Shown here: positions 1 through 8,177 of the stretch, piece after piece
Position numbering within the stretch: position 1 is the first letter of the stretch
Layout of the letters: the number at the start of each line of letters is the position of its first letter
DNA from: JANRKF01 sp964518725
GTDB taxonomy: Bacteria; Pseudomonadota; Alphaproteobacteria; Rickettsiales; SXRF01
Length of the DNA: 64,000 bases
Assembly (NCBI GenBank): GCA_964518725.1
Contig: CAZFKP010000015.1
Coordinates: 1 to 64,000 of the forward strand
Direction: 5' to 3'
The notes under the pieces: model-generated
The model's input: only the letters and a program-made list of their open reading frames with translations
The model's database searches: none
What the model was told of the DNA's origin: nothing
Position numbers and translations under genes: made by a program

Positions 1-1452
1 ATTCTTGTACACCCCGTTCCTGAAAGTCATCACGACCGTGTCCGGTTCTTCGCCCCTGCGTATCTCAGGCTGGGCAATCGAGATTGAGTAGTCCCTTTGC
101 ATCACTACGGGCAGCATCATGCTGATAGCACCTTCCAGGGTTTTTGCACTGGAATAGAGTTCAAAATTACTATCACTTTCTTGTTCTAGTAGTTGTCCAC
201 TATGTAATACCGCACTGGCCAATTGCCGAGTTTCGGGTAACGGAGTGTAGCGATAACTCGGCGGGTATTCTTGCACCCGAGTCACCTCTTGTTGCTCTTG
301 CAAATCGTCGAGAAGCTCTTCCAGCCACTCTCTGCTGCTGAACTCTTCGGGCGGGTAGAGCCTCTGTTGACACGCATCGAAAATCTCATCAATCGTGAGT
401 TCCGCAGTATCGGGAAGGTTTTCAAAAATCCGAGGTAGAATATTGTAAAGGAATTTAAGCTTGCTTGGCACTCCTTGCGCCGGTTGCAAACCATCGTTTG
501 TTTCCCAAGGCGCTCCGCTCTGTTCACCATCACTTTCAATATCATAACTGGAATCATCTTCACTATCAACTTCCAGAAGCATGGCATTTGGAGCGGGGGA
601 CGTATCTTCTGGCGCTTCGCTTCTGCCGAGATGCTCCTTGCGGGGCACTCGCCAGGTTTCAACACCAAGTTTTTTTGCCAGTCCTTCCAGCGAGATGTCC
701 TGTGGTGTGATGGTGCGGATAAACGGGATGGCCGGTGCCGGGGTAAAGGTGCAGGTGCATGGCTCGCCCATGGCTTGGATATCTGTGGTACAGGTTGCCC
801 ACGAATCAAATTTTTGCTGCACAAAATTCACAATATCTCTTAGATTTCCAGGCTCACTCTGGAATTGCATCACCACTCCCTGCCCATCGCTAAGGTTACT
901 GAGCGACGGTGGTGCACCGGAATATAGGCCATTATTTTCAAGCTGCTCCGCCAGCGCCAGCGAAACTTTTTGCGCTAACCGCCTGTAGGGTGGCTCCCCG
1001 AAAATATGGGATATATAGTCGGTTGGGAAATTGTCATCAAACATCTTGACGTTATTGCCAAGCAAACGTCCGGCCAGTTTTTTCATCGTCGTCACATTAC
1101 CCTTTGGATGTGGCCCTAACGGCGGCATGGGGGCTGAGCGGAATCTATACTCGCAGGCGCCGTCCTCCGTGATGCGGGTGGTGCAGGAGCATAGGGGGGC
1201 GTTGAGGATGCCGCCGATCATCGCGATCATATCTTCCGAAGGTGTTGGTTGTCGGGGTACGGTCACGACAATATATTCAGCGCCGTTATTATATTTACGT
1301 TCCTCGACGACGGGTATGGAGGGCAGTGTTGCGTCAAGTTGCGTCATTTCATAGGCAATCACCCTCCCCACGGCCTGTTCCATGGTTCCGCTGGCTATGC
1401 AGAGTTCGGTGATTTCATCGGTGCGTGGCTCGTTGGAGTGTTCTGGTTGCAT
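1..1452 (-). CDS. Partial uncharacterised acidic protein, C-terminus beyond left edge
   Basis: An uninterrupted 484-codon frame starts at ATG 1452-1450 and runs leftward off the window with no stop, so only the N-terminal part is visible. A GGGAAGAG ribosome-binding site lies just upstream of the ATG. I do not recognise the family. The protein begins MQPEHSNEPRTDE, has a cysteine cluster near residue 83 (LCSCTT) and another CTCTF near residue 240, and contains a very acidic Ser/Asp/Glu linker at about residues 290-325. No signal peptide or membrane segment is evident in the visible part, so it is probably cytoplasmic. It is transcribed divergently from the Flp pilin gene across an AT-rich 275-bp spacer. 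That the frame is coding is well supported by its length and even amino acid usage; the function is unknown. Confidence 0.8.
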   Translation of the reverse strand, partial: MQPEHSNEPRTDEITELCIASGTMEQAVGRVIAYEMTQLDATLPSIPVVEERKYNNGAEYIVVTVPRQPTPSEDMIAMIGGILNAPLCSCTTRITEDGACEYRFRSAPMPPLGPHPKGNVTTMKKLAGRLLGNNVKMFDDNFPTDYISHIFGEPPYRRLAQKVSLALAEQLENNGLYSGAPPSLSNLSDGQGVVMQFQSEPGNLRDIVNFVQQKFDSWATCTTDIQAMGEPCTCTFTPAPAIPFIRTITPQDISLEGLAKKLGVETWRVPRKEHLGRSEAPEDTSPAPNAMLLEVDSEDDSSYDIESDGEQSGAPWETNDGLQPAQGVPSKLKFLYNILPRIFENLPDTAELTIDEIFDACQQRLYPPEEFSSREWLEELLDDLQEQQEVTRVQEYPPSYRYTPLPETRQLASAVLHSGQLLEQESDSNFELYSSAKTLEGAISMMLPVVMQRDYSISIAQPEIRRGEEPDTVVMTFRNGVYKN

Positions 1453-1623
1453 ATTGCTCTTCCCTATGAATGCCGAAGACTTTATTACATTAATAATGTG
1501 GTAGCCAGGCACTATTAATATATGTTTATACATACTTTTCAATAGTATAAAAATTTATCTAAAATGCAATCTAAATACAATACAAAAGCTATTGAAAAAT
1601 ATGAAGAAAAATGCATTTTCTTG

Positions 1624-1652
1624 TTGCATGTTTTTTTTAGTTGGGGTATAAC
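1624..1652 (+). promoter_or_regulatory. Candidate sigma70-type promoter for flp pilin
   Basis: TTGCAT at 1624-1629 and TATAAC at 1647-1652 are separated by 17 bases, the optimal spacing for a housekeeping promoter. They lie in the AT-rich spacer 1453-1727, about 75 bases before the pilin ATG at 1728, which has an AAGGAG ribosome-binding site at 1715-1720. This is motif recognition by eye; no other strong feature was seen in the spacer. Confidence 0.45.
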
Positions 1653-1727
1653 TTAACTTAGCTGATGCATTCAGCGTAAACCGGTGCCAGGAGGGAATCC
1701 AGCACCTTACTCTTAAGGAGAACGACC

Positions 1728-1895
1728 ATGAAAACACTTGTAAAACTTTTTAAAGACGAAAACGGTGCAACTGCAATTGAATACGGCCTGATTGCCGCCC
1801 TGATCTCGGTGGCTGCGATTGGCGCTATGACCGCTCTGGGCACCCAGCTGTCAACCACCTTCGGTGATATCACCGGTAGCCTGGCTGCTGTATAA
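1728..1895 (+). CDS. flp: Flp/Fap-type (type IVb) pilin
   Basis: This 55-residue protein is the typical major subunit of a Flp (tight adherence, Tad) pilus. It begins MKTLVKLFKDENGATAIEYG. The Flp signature G/A-x-x-AIEYGLIAALI follows a short charged leader, so a TadV/CpaA prepilin peptidase would cleave before the hydrophobic helix (about residues 14-37), which anchors the subunit in the membrane before assembly. It has a clear AAGGAG ribosome-binding site and a strong terminator 20 bases after the stop, so it can be transcribed as an abundant monocistronic message. No tad or cpa assembly genes are in the window. A second Flp-like gene follows directly. The family call is secure; which Tad locus it serves is not visible. 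Confidence 0.93.
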   Translation: MKTLVKLFKDENGATAIEYGLIAALISVAAIGAMTALGTQLSTTFGDITGSLAAV

Positions 1896-1914
1896 TAGGT
1901 CAACCCCGGAAAAA

Positions 1915-1944
1915 GGCCCGCTACTGCAGCGGGCCTTTTTTTTT
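1915..1944 (+). terminator. Rho-independent terminator after flp
   Basis: GGCCCGCT (1915-1922), a 5-base loop and AGCGGGCC (1928-1935) form a perfect 8-bp GC-rich stem followed by nine T residues (1936-1944). Five A residues before the stem extend the pairing. It separates the two Flp pilin genes. Confidence 0.93.
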
Positions 1945-1957
1945 AAAGGCGTGTGTT

Positions 1958-2131
1958 ATGGAACAGCATGTCTCATTATTACATGACGAACTTGGCTCCG
2001 CAGCCATTGAGTATGGATTACTGGTCGGCCTGATTGCCGTCGCATCCATCGCGGCACTCACCGCGTTTGGTGAACAGATTGCCGTCAATTATACCACCTT
2101 TACCGCCAGTATGGCAGACGCATCGTCGTAG
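1958..2131 (+). CDS. Second Flp-like small pilin
   Basis: This 57-residue protein begins MEQHVSLLHDELGSAAIEYG and continues with a hydrophobic helix, matching the Flp pilin signature (AIEYGLLVGLIAVAS). It differs from the first pilin in its N-terminal leader and tail (ending SMADASS), so it is a diverged paralogue, perhaps a minor pilin. The ATG is 14 bases after the T tract of the upstream terminator. No ribosome-binding site stands out, so expression may be much lower and depend on read-through. The stop codon is 3 bases from the end of the convergent nadA gene. The family call rests on the AIEYG motif and the size. Confidence 0.82.
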   Translation: MEQHVSLLHDELGSAAIEYGLLVGLIAVASIAALTAFGEQIAVNYTTFTASMADASS

Positions 2132-2134
2132 CGT

Positions 2135-3091
2135 CTATTTCTTCCCGATATTCACCGAGAGTTCCAGCATCCGGTCAAGCGGTTTGCGCGCGCGCTGGAT
2201 GAGGTCGTCCGAGAGTTCGATGCTCGGTGTGTCGTTTTTCAGGCACAAATAAATTTTTTCGAGGTTGTTCATTTTCATGTAGGGGCAGTTGTTGCAACTG
2301 ATGCATGCCCCGCCTGAAATTCCCGGCACTTCATAGAAATGGCTGCCGGTGCTGCGTTTTTTCATCTCGTGCAAGATGCCCGGCTCGGTGAGGACGATGA
2401 ACGATTCGCCGGGACGCTCGGCCGTATAATGGATGAGCTTCGCGGTGGAGCCGATGAATTTCGCATGCCGCAGCAGATGTGCCGGGCATTCCGGATGCGC
2501 GATCACATGTGCCGCCTTGTGCCGCTCCATGAGTTTGACCAACTCTTCTTCCGAAAAACGCTCATGCACCATGCAGGTGCCGTTCCACAGCAGCATGGTG
2601 CGCCCGGTTTTTTTATTGAGATAATCGCCGAGATATTTATCCGGCGCGAAAATAATTTTCTGATCCTGCGGCAGGCTGTTGATAATTGTTTCAGCGTTAC
2701 TTGAAGTCACGATGACATCCGACAGTGCCTTCACTTCCGCCGAGCAGTTGATGTAGGTGACAACCATATGATCCGGATGCGCTTTGCAGAACGCCGAGAA
2801 CTCTTTCGGCGGGCAGGAATCTTCCAGCGAACAGCCGGCACTCATATCTGGTATCAGCACCTGCTTAGTGGGGTTTAGAATCTTCGCACCCTCGGCCATG
2901 AAGCGCACGCCGGAAAACACGATGACATCCGCCGTCGTCCCCGCCGCCTTGCGCGCAAGCTCCAGCGAGTCGCCGACAAAATCGGCGATGTCTTGAATAT
3001 CATCGTCCTGGTAATAATGCGCGAGCAGGATCGCGTTTTTCTGTTGTTTCAGTGCCGCAATCTCGGCTTCGAAATCGATTCGCGGACTCAT
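2135..3091 (-). CDS. nadA: Quinolinate synthase A
   Basis: NadA condenses iminoaspartate with dihydroxyacetone phosphate to make quinolinate, the first committed step of de novo NAD synthesis, using a 4Fe-4S cluster. The 318-residue length is normal. Recognisable segments are LLAHYYQDDDIQDIADFVGD near residues 22-41, the conserved Cys116 in YINCSAEVKA, Cys202 in HPECPAH and the C-terminal Cys263/266/269 group (CISCNNCPYM). It is the last gene of the minus-strand run virB8-virB9-gpsA-nadA, and its ATG overlaps the gpsA stop by 4 bases, implying translational coupling. No nadB or nadC is nearby. It converges with the small pilin gene with almost no spacer, so there is no room for a dedicated terminator. 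Confidence 0.97.
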   Translation of the reverse strand: MSPRIDFEAEIAALKQQKNAILLAHYYQDDDIQDIADFVGDSLELARKAAGTTADVIVFSGVRFMAEGAKILNPTKQVLIPDMSAGCSLEDSCPPKEFSAFCKAHPDHMVVTYINCSAEVKALSDVIVTSSNAETIINSLPQDQKIIFAPDKYLGDYLNKKTGRTMLLWNGTCMVHERFSEEELVKLMERHKAAHVIAHPECPAHLLRHAKFIGSTAKLIHYTAERPGESFIVLTEPGILHEMKKRSTGSHFYEVPGISGGACISCNNCPYMKMNNLEKIYLCLKNDTPSIELSDDLIQRARKPLDRMLELSVNIGKK

Positions 3092-4095
3092 AGGCCTTCC
3101 ACCGAAAATGGCCGTTCCAGCAGGGATTTCATGACCTCATCCACTGATTCGTCTTCATACAGCACCCGGTAAACCGCCTGGCAGATTGGCATCTGCACCT
3201 CGTATTTCCGCGCCATTTTCATCACCGATTCAGCGGCGAGCACGCCCTCGGTGGCGCTGCGACCGCGTGCTTCCAGTACTTCCTTGACCGGTTTACCTTT
3301 ACCGACGGCCACCCCAAACGACATGTTGCGCGACTTGGTGGAGCCGCAGGTGAGCAGCAGATCGCCAAGCCCGGAAAGCCCCATCAGCGTTTCGTAGCGC
3401 CCGCCGCGCGCGAGCGCCAGCCGCGCCATTTCCGCAAACCCTCGGGTGACGATGGCGGCCTGGGCATTTTCCCCCAACCCGCGCCCGTGGGCGATGCCGC
3501 AGGCAATGGCGATGACGTTTTTGATCGCCCCGCCAATCTGTGTGCCGATCACGTCGTCGGTGAGGTAGGGGCGGAACAGCTTGCCGCCGACCGCATAGGT
3601 GAGCAGCTCCCACTGGCTCTTATCCTCGCAGGCGATGGTGGTCGCCGTTGGTAGCCCCCGCGCCGCCTCATCGGCGAAATTGGGGCCGGAAACAATCGCA
3701 ATCGGGTTGCCCGGCAGCACCGAACGCACCACCTCGCTCATGAGCATGAGGCTGCCGCGCTCAATGCCCTTGCTCGCAATCAACAGCGGCGTTTCCGCGC
3801 TCAACTGGTCAGAAATGGCGATGGACACCGAGCGCACGTAATTGGTCGGCGTGGCAATCACCACCACGTCGGAATCGCAGACTTCCTTGGGCGTGGAGAC
3901 CACGGTGATTTCCGGGGAAATATAAATACCCGGCAGGTAGATGTCGTTTATGCGGTGGTCGGAAATAAGCTGTATCACGTTGCTGTTGCGCGTGTAGAGC
4001 TTGACCAGGCTGCCCGCCCGGTTGGCCAGGATGGCAAGTGCCGTCCCCCACGCGCCGCCGCCAATGACGCCGACTTTATAGGCGTTGACGCTCAT
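3088..4095 (-). CDS. gpsA: Glycerol-3-phosphate dehydrogenase [NAD(P)+]
   Basis: GpsA reduces dihydroxyacetone phosphate to sn-glycerol-3-phosphate for phospholipid synthesis in the cytoplasm. The 335-residue protein opens with the Rossmann motif VGVIGGGAWGTALA (residues 8-21), followed by IASKGIERG, IVSGPNFADE and a C-terminal domain with NVIAIACGIAHGRGLGENA, the segment containing the family's catalytic and substrate-binding region. Length and motifs are standard. It starts directly after the virB9 stop (adjacent bases) and its own stop overlaps nadA by 4 bases, so the metabolic genes share a message with the type IV secretion genes. Confidence 0.97.
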   Translation of the reverse strand: MSVNAYKVGVIGGGAWGTALAILANRAGSLVKLYTRNSNVIQLISDHRINDIYLPGIYISPEITVVSTPKEVCDSDVVVIATPTNYVRSVSIAISDQLSAETPLLIASKGIERGSLMLMSEVVRSVLPGNPIAIVSGPNFADEAARGLPTATTIACEDKSQWELLTYAVGGKLFRPYLTDDVIGTQIGGAIKNVIAIACGIAHGRGLGENAQAAIVTRGFAEMARLALARGGRYETLMGLSGLGDLLLTCGSTKSRNMSFGVAVGKGKPVKEVLEARGRSATEGVLAAESVMKMARKYEVQMPICQAVYRVLYEDESVDEVMKSLLERPFSVEGL

Positions 4096-4854
4096 TTATT
4101 TACCGGGCAAGCGCGCTTCATTGAAGACGCAGATCACATCTCCCCCGTGGCGCAGGGTGAATTTGCTGGCAACACGCTCAACCACGATGAAATCGCCGCG
4201 TGTGCGGTAGTTGACCAGCGATTCGTTGCCTTTGTCATCGACCCAGAAGAAGGCCGGAACCTCGGCGTTTTTATCGCGGAACTGGAAGTAGGTGAACTCG
4301 CCATCGTCAAAGATGCGGATCGGCGCGGTGGTCTCTGGCCCTGCGATCGTGTAATTGAAGTTGTACTTCTCCGGATGTTCTTTGATATCGAGGACAGGAA
4401 CCGCATCCAGCCCGCCGCCGGCCAGCGATTGCAGCTCGTCGCTATCCTGGTAGATAAAGCGCATAATGAACGTCATGTCCGGGTCGTTGATATCGTCGGT
4501 ATCACGCGCATGCAGCTCGAACAGGTAGGTGTGCCTGTTGGTAATCAGCGTCATGTTGGTGGTCGCATCCTGCTCGATGGGCTTGAGGAACAGGCGGTTG
4601 CCGGTCGGGTTCATCATCCACGCCGTCGAGTCCCCCATCGAAATAGTTTGGATCGTCTCATCTTTGCCGAATTCAATCGAGGTCTGGTAGCGGTAATGGC
4701 CGGTGAATTTATAGACCTCGTCCGGCTGGTAAATCACCGTGCGTACCCGGTGGTCGGTTTTGATCGAGCGTGGCTCGCGCACCGCCCACGCCTCAGCGGA
4801 AAACAGCACGCAAGCGGCGGTGATGGTCATGGTGGCGAGGCGAAAAAACGTCAT
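4096..4854 (-). CDS. virB9: VirB9/TrbG-family type IV secretion protein
   Basis: VirB9 is the periplasmic/outer-membrane core subunit of type IV secretion systems and forms the outer ring with VirB7 and VirB10. The 252-residue protein has a signal peptide (about residues 1-24, ending in AEAWA). Its N-terminal beta-rich domain includes VYKFTGHYRYQTSIEF and the SMGDSTAWM segment typical of VirB9/CagX, and a C-terminal domain (about 150-250) contains FTYFQF, the family's conserved aromatic strand. It overlaps virB8 by 4 bases. No virB4, B6, B7, B10, B11 or D4 is in the window, so the system would have to be completed elsewhere. Such scattering resembles the rvh system of Rickettsiales. Confidence 0.9.
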   Translation of the reverse strand: MTFFRLATMTITAACVLFSAEAWAVREPRSIKTDHRVRTVIYQPDEVYKFTGHYRYQTSIEFGKDETIQTISMGDSTAWMMNPTGNRLFLKPIEQDATTNMTLITNRHTYLFELHARDTDDINDPDMTFIMRFIYQDSDELQSLAGGGLDAVPVLDIKEHPEKYNFNYTIAGPETTAPIRIFDDGEFTYFQFRDKNAEVPAFFWVDDKGNESLVNYRTRGDFIVVERVASKFTLRHGGDVICVFNEARLPGK

Positions 4855-5570
4855 GGCGTGTCCTGAATTTTGCTGCTGTAGCGGGTGACAGTAAACGATA
4901 CGGGATTCACCATACCAGTTTTTTTATCGATTTCAACGCCGCTGTAATCATAGCTGATCGTGGCCTTATGGCGGCTCCTGCTCGACCCTTCCGCGCTGAT
5001 CAGGGTTGCATCATACACCACCTCCACCGTATTGGCGGGTGACAGTAGCCGCTGCACCGATACCGGATCAATGATGCGCGCCGTGTGGCGCTGGTATTTC
5101 ACCACCGGGCTATCCGGGTTGCCAGTCTGGATCATCCGCTGGTAGCCGGCGAACACTTCCGGCGTGGCATGGTGCTCGATGCCGCCGTAATTCCGTTCCA
5201 GCAGGTTGATGTTGTAGCCTTCGTAATGCGCGACGAATGTCTTGGCCATGAAGAACAGCACGGCCTCATCGGTCGTCTGCTGATAGCTGCTCCGCAGCGG
5301 CGTGATGCTCGGCAGATCTTCCAGCACATCATTCAGCGCGTAGATAAACGGCACCGGCCGCTTGAGCGGGTACAGCTCGCGCACCGCCATGACCGAGAAC
5401 ATCAGCGTCAGCAAGGCGACGGTGGTGACGAACACATAAAAATAGCGCTCGGACATCGGGTCGTTCACCGAGACGTCATACATGCTTTTTGCCTCGCGGA
5501 AATATTCCCCACTGCGTACTTTTTCCGCGATCTGGATATAATCATCCGGTGTGGGTTCTTTATATTTCAT
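4851..5570 (-). CDS. virB8: VirB8-family type IV secretion protein
   Basis: VirB8 is a bitopic inner-membrane assembly factor whose periplasmic NTF2-like domain contacts VirB9 and VirB10. This 239-residue protein has a cytoplasmic N-terminus of about 45 residues, one membrane segment (about 45-65, FYVFVTTVALLTLMFSVMA), then a periplasmic domain with the usual elements: LMRxYPL-like RELYPLKRPVPF, YEGYNINLLERNYG and a terminal strand VSFTVTRYSS. It is the first gene of the minus-strand operon. The palindromic repeat at 5590-5684 lies immediately upstream, so its promoter is in or beyond that repeat, back to back with the ccm operon. Confidence 0.9.
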   Translation of the reverse strand: MKYKEPTPDDYIQIAEKVRSGEYFREAKSMYDVSVNDPMSERYFYVFVTTVALLTLMFSVMAVRELYPLKRPVPFIYALNDVLEDLPSITPLRSSYQQTTDEAVLFFMAKTFVAHYEGYNINLLERNYGGIEHHATPEVFAGYQRMIQTGNPDSPVVKYQRHTARIIDPVSVQRLLSPANTVEVVYDATLISAEGSSRSRHKATISYDYSGVEIDKKTGMVNPVSFTVTRYSSKIQDTP

Positions 5571-5589
5571 AAAGCCGTTTTATTATCAT

Positions 5590-5684
5590 TGTCATCGCGA
5601 GCGAAGCGCGGCGATCCATCTTTCTTGCACGCGGTGGGATGCGAAGATGGATTGCCACGGAGACGTTGCCTCCTCGCAATGACG
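5590..5684. repeat. Palindromic repetitive element, intergenic copy
   Basis: The outer arms GTCATCGCGAG and CTCGCAATGAC and inner arms GGCGATCCATCTT and AAGATGGATTGCC form a long imperfect stem of about 95 bp between the divergent virB8 and ccmD genes. A second member of the same family is at 8683-8774 inside ccmH. Elements with these termini are widespread in Rickettsiales and related alphaproteobacteria. If transcribed, it would fold into a strong hairpin. Confidence 0.88.
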
Positions 5685-5754
5685 TAATGCGTTATTATCA
5701 TGCTTGTCATCGTACCATTTTTCATGGAATATCACTAGCATGGAAAAGTTAACC

Positions 5755-5886
5755 ATGGATGAATATATGTTGGTTGTCTGGGCTGCCTACGCCGTCGCCT
5801 TCCTGGTGCTGGGCGGCTGCACCTGGGTGAGCCTGCGCGGCTTGCGCGGTGCACAGCGCGTCCTATCCGCACTCGAACGCCAGTGA
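5755..5886 (+). CDS. ccmD: Heme exporter protein CcmD
   Basis: CcmD is a tiny single-pass membrane protein that helps release heme-loaded CcmE from the CcmABC complex. The 43-residue product begins MDEYMLVVWAAYAVAFLVLG: a short N-terminus, one hydrophobic helix and then a basic tail ending ALERQ, as usual for the family. I chose ATG 5755 because GGAAAAG lies at a good distance upstream; ATG 5740 is a possible earlier start. It is the first gene of ccmDEFGHI. The ccmABC genes normally found upstream are absent here and must lie elsewhere. Confidence 0.85.
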   Translation: MDEYMLVVWAAYAVAFLVLGGCTWVSLRGLRGAQRVLSALERQ

Positions 5887-5893
5887 TGCCGCC

Positions 5894-6334
5894 ATGAAGC
5901 CCAAACACCAGCGGCTCGTATTCGTGGTGGCAAGCGTTGCCTGCCTGTGCGCGGCGGTGTTGCTGACCATGCGTGCTTTTAAAGAAAACCTGGTCTATTT
6001 TTTCAGCCCAAGCGACATTGTTGCCATGCCGCCGAAGCCTGGCCAGGTGATCCGTATTGGCGGGCTGGTAAAAACCGAAAGCCTCGAACATCTGCCGGGC
6101 AACCGGGTGGCATTCATCGTCACCGACGGGAAGGCCGAAATCGCTGTCGCCTATCAGGGCGCGCTGCCGGCGCTGTTCCGCGAGGGGCAAGGCGTTGTAG
6201 CAGAGGGAAAATTGCAGGATGGCGGTTTTTCCGCTACAACTATTCTTGCCAAGCACGATGAGAATTACATGCCAAAGGAAGTAGTGGACGCGCTCAAAAA
6301 GTCCGGGCACTGGGAAGGGCAGGATGCTCGCTGA
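5894..6334 (+). CDS. ccmE: Cytochrome c-type biogenesis heme chaperone CcmE
   Basis: CcmE carries heme covalently in the periplasm from CcmABCD to the CcmF ligation complex. The 146-residue protein starts MKPKHQRLVFVV, has an N-terminal membrane anchor (about 9-28), then an OB-fold beta barrel with IRIGGLV and FIVTDGKAEIAVAYQG. The C-terminal heme-binding motif LAKHDENYMP includes the conserved His and Tyr. The start is 8 bases after ccmD, and the end overlaps ccmF by 11 bases. Nothing is missing from the family pattern. Confidence 0.96.
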   Translation: MKPKHQRLVFVVASVACLCAAVLLTMRAFKENLVYFFSPSDIVAMPPKPGQVIRIGGLVKTESLEHLPGNRVAFIVTDGKAEIAVAYQGALPALFREGQGVVAEGKLQDGGFSATTILAKHDENYMPKEVVDALKKSGHWEGQDAR

Positions 6335-8177
6335 AATCGCAGTATTCGCGTTGGCGCTGGCGCTTGCCCTGTCGCTCATCGGCGCTGGCTCGCTGGTTTC
6401 CGCCCGCCTGCACACGCTGCTGCAAGGCAGCGCACTGGTCGGCGCCCTGCTAGTGTTTGTGGCGTTCGTGATCCTGATTATCCTCCGGCTTGATTCCGAT
6501 TTTACAGTCGCCAACGTTGCCGAACATTCCAACCACACCCTCCCCCTGCTCTACAAAGTCGCCGGAACATGGGGCAATCATGAAGGTTCCATGCTGCTGT
6601 GGGCGCTGGTAGTGTGCGGCTTCGGCGCGATCCTCTCCGCCCGCCACCCGCTGGCCGCCGCTGTGCAATCGCTGTTGGCTGCCGGGGTGCTGCTGTTTAT
6701 CCTCGCCACCTCAAACCCGTTCGCCCGCATTTTCCCACCACCGCCTGATGGCAGCATGCTGAACCCGTTGCTGCAGGATGTGGCGCTCGCCATGCACCCG
6801 CCGCTGCTGTATCTCGGCTATGTCGGGTTCTCGGCAGTGTTTTCACTGGCGGTCGCCGGGTTGATCACGAGGCAGATTGATGCGCGCTGGGCCACAACCG
6901 CCCAGCCATGGATCATGGCGGCGTGGGCATCACTCACCTGCGGCATTGCGCTTGGTAGCTGGTGGGCGTACCGCGAACTCGGCTGGGGCGGGTTCTGGTT
7001 CTGGGATCCGGTGGAAAACGCCTCGCTCCTGCCATGGCTTGCCGCCACGGCGCTGCTGCATTCCAACGTGGTGCTGAAAAAACGCGGCGCGCTGGCCGGG
7101 TGGGTGGCGTTGCTTGCCATCATCACCTTCGGACTCAGCCTTGTCAGCACCTTCCTCGTGCGTAGTGGTGCCATCACCTCGGTGCACAGCTTTGCCAGCG
7201 ATCCGGAGCGCGGGTTGTTTATCCTCGCCTACATCGCGCTGGTGGTGGGCGGCGCGCTGTGGCTCTATGCCGCGCATGTCCGCAGCCTGCCGCCGACCGC
7301 GCCGATGCGTCCCGCTTCCCGTGAAGGGGTGATCGTCATCAATAATTTGTTCCTGCTCACGGCCTGCGCCACGGTGTTGCTCGGCACCATTTACCCGATG
7401 CTCGCCGAAGCGATCGGTGGTGGCAGTGTCAGCGTCGGTGCACCGTTTTACCATCGAACCTTCCTGCCGTTGATGGCACTGCCATTGTTTTTTGCTGGGC
7501 TAGCCCCTTTTCTGCCGTGGAAAAAAGCGGCGCCCCTTTCTGCCCTTCGCCGTGCATGGCCGGGGCTTGCAGCAGCCTGCGCCGCCGCCACGGTTGTCAT
7601 GGCCACGATCCATACTGAAGCGGTGCTCGCCGCTGCGAGCCTCGCCCTTGCCGGATTCATGATGGTGGCAAGCGCGCAGTGGCTGGCCGCCGGGAAGTGG
7701 CGCCTGCCTGCAAACTGGCCGGTGTTCCTTGGGCATAGCGGCGCGGCACTACTGGTGATCGGCATCACCGGCGCTGGGTTGTGGGGAACACAGGTGGAGC
7801 GGAATGTAAACATGGGCGATACGCTCTCTATTGCTGGCTATGACGTGAATGTGGTGCGGCTCGGCACCATCCACACACCGAATTATGATGCCACCCAGGT
7901 GACGCTCGATGTCACCCGCGCCGGCCACACCATCACCCAACTGCAACCGGAAGCGCGCCGCTACGGCATCCGCGACACCACCACCAGCGAAGCGGAAATT
8001 TATTCCACCGCCGCCTATGATTTGTACGCGGTGGTCGGTGCCGCAACCAGCGAAGGCGAAGTGGCGCTGCGGCTCTATCATAAACCTGCAGTGAGCTTCT
8101 TATGGCTCGGGGCAGCGTTCATCACGGCCGGGGGCATCCTGTCGGCGTGGCTTGCCGGACGGAGGAAATACCCATGA
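6324..8177 (+). CDS. ccmF: Cytochrome c heme lyase subunit CcmF
   Basis: CcmF is the large multi-pass membrane component that reduces heme and, with CcmH and CcmI, attaches it to apocytochrome c. The 617-residue length is typical. About 15 hydrophobic segments are visible. The tryptophan-rich WWD motif (WGGFWFWDPVENASLLPWL, around residues 220-238) faces the periplasm and binds heme. Conserved histidines occur in the early AEHSNHTLPLLYK and GNHEGSML segments and in the ALAMHPPLLYLGY segment. It overlaps ccmE upstream and ccmG downstream by a few bases, consistent with one translationally coupled operon. Confidence 0.97.
   Translation: MLAEIAVFALALALALSLIGAGSLVSARLHTLLQGSALVGALLVFVAFVILIILRLDSDFTVANVAEHSNHTLPLLYKVAGTWGNHEGSMLLWALVVCGFGAILSARHPLAAAVQSLLAAGVLLFILATSNPFARIFPPPPDGSMLNPLLQDVALAMHPPLLYLGYVGFSAVFSLAVAGLITRQIDARWATTAQPWIMAAWASLTCGIALGSWWAYRELGWGGFWFWDPVENASLLPWLAATALLHSNVVLKKRGALAGWVALLAIITFGLSLVSTFLVRSGAITSVHSFASDPERGLFILAYIALVVGGALWLYAAHVRSLPPTAPMRPASREGVIVINNLFLLTACATVLLGTIYPMLAEAIGGGSVSVGAPFYHRTFLPLMALPLFFAGLAPFLPWKKAAPLSALRRAWPGLAAACAAATVVMATIHTEAVLAAASLALAGFMMVASAQWLAAGKWRLPANWPVFLGHSGAALLVIGITGAGLWGTQVERNVNMGDTLSIAGYDVNVVRLGTIHTPNYDATQVTLDVTRAGHTITQLQPEARRYGIRDTTTSEAEIYSTAAYDLYAVVGAATSEGEVALRLYHKPAVSFLWLGAAFITAGGILSAWLAGRRKYP

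Noticed and set aside
3955..4866. 303-codon open frame on the plus strand
   Set aside because: It lies antisense to gpsA and virB9, both strongly supported by family motifs and translational overlaps.
5735..6538. 267-codon frame on the minus strand
   Set aside because: Antisense to ccmD, ccmE and the start of ccmF; composition typical of a shadow frame.
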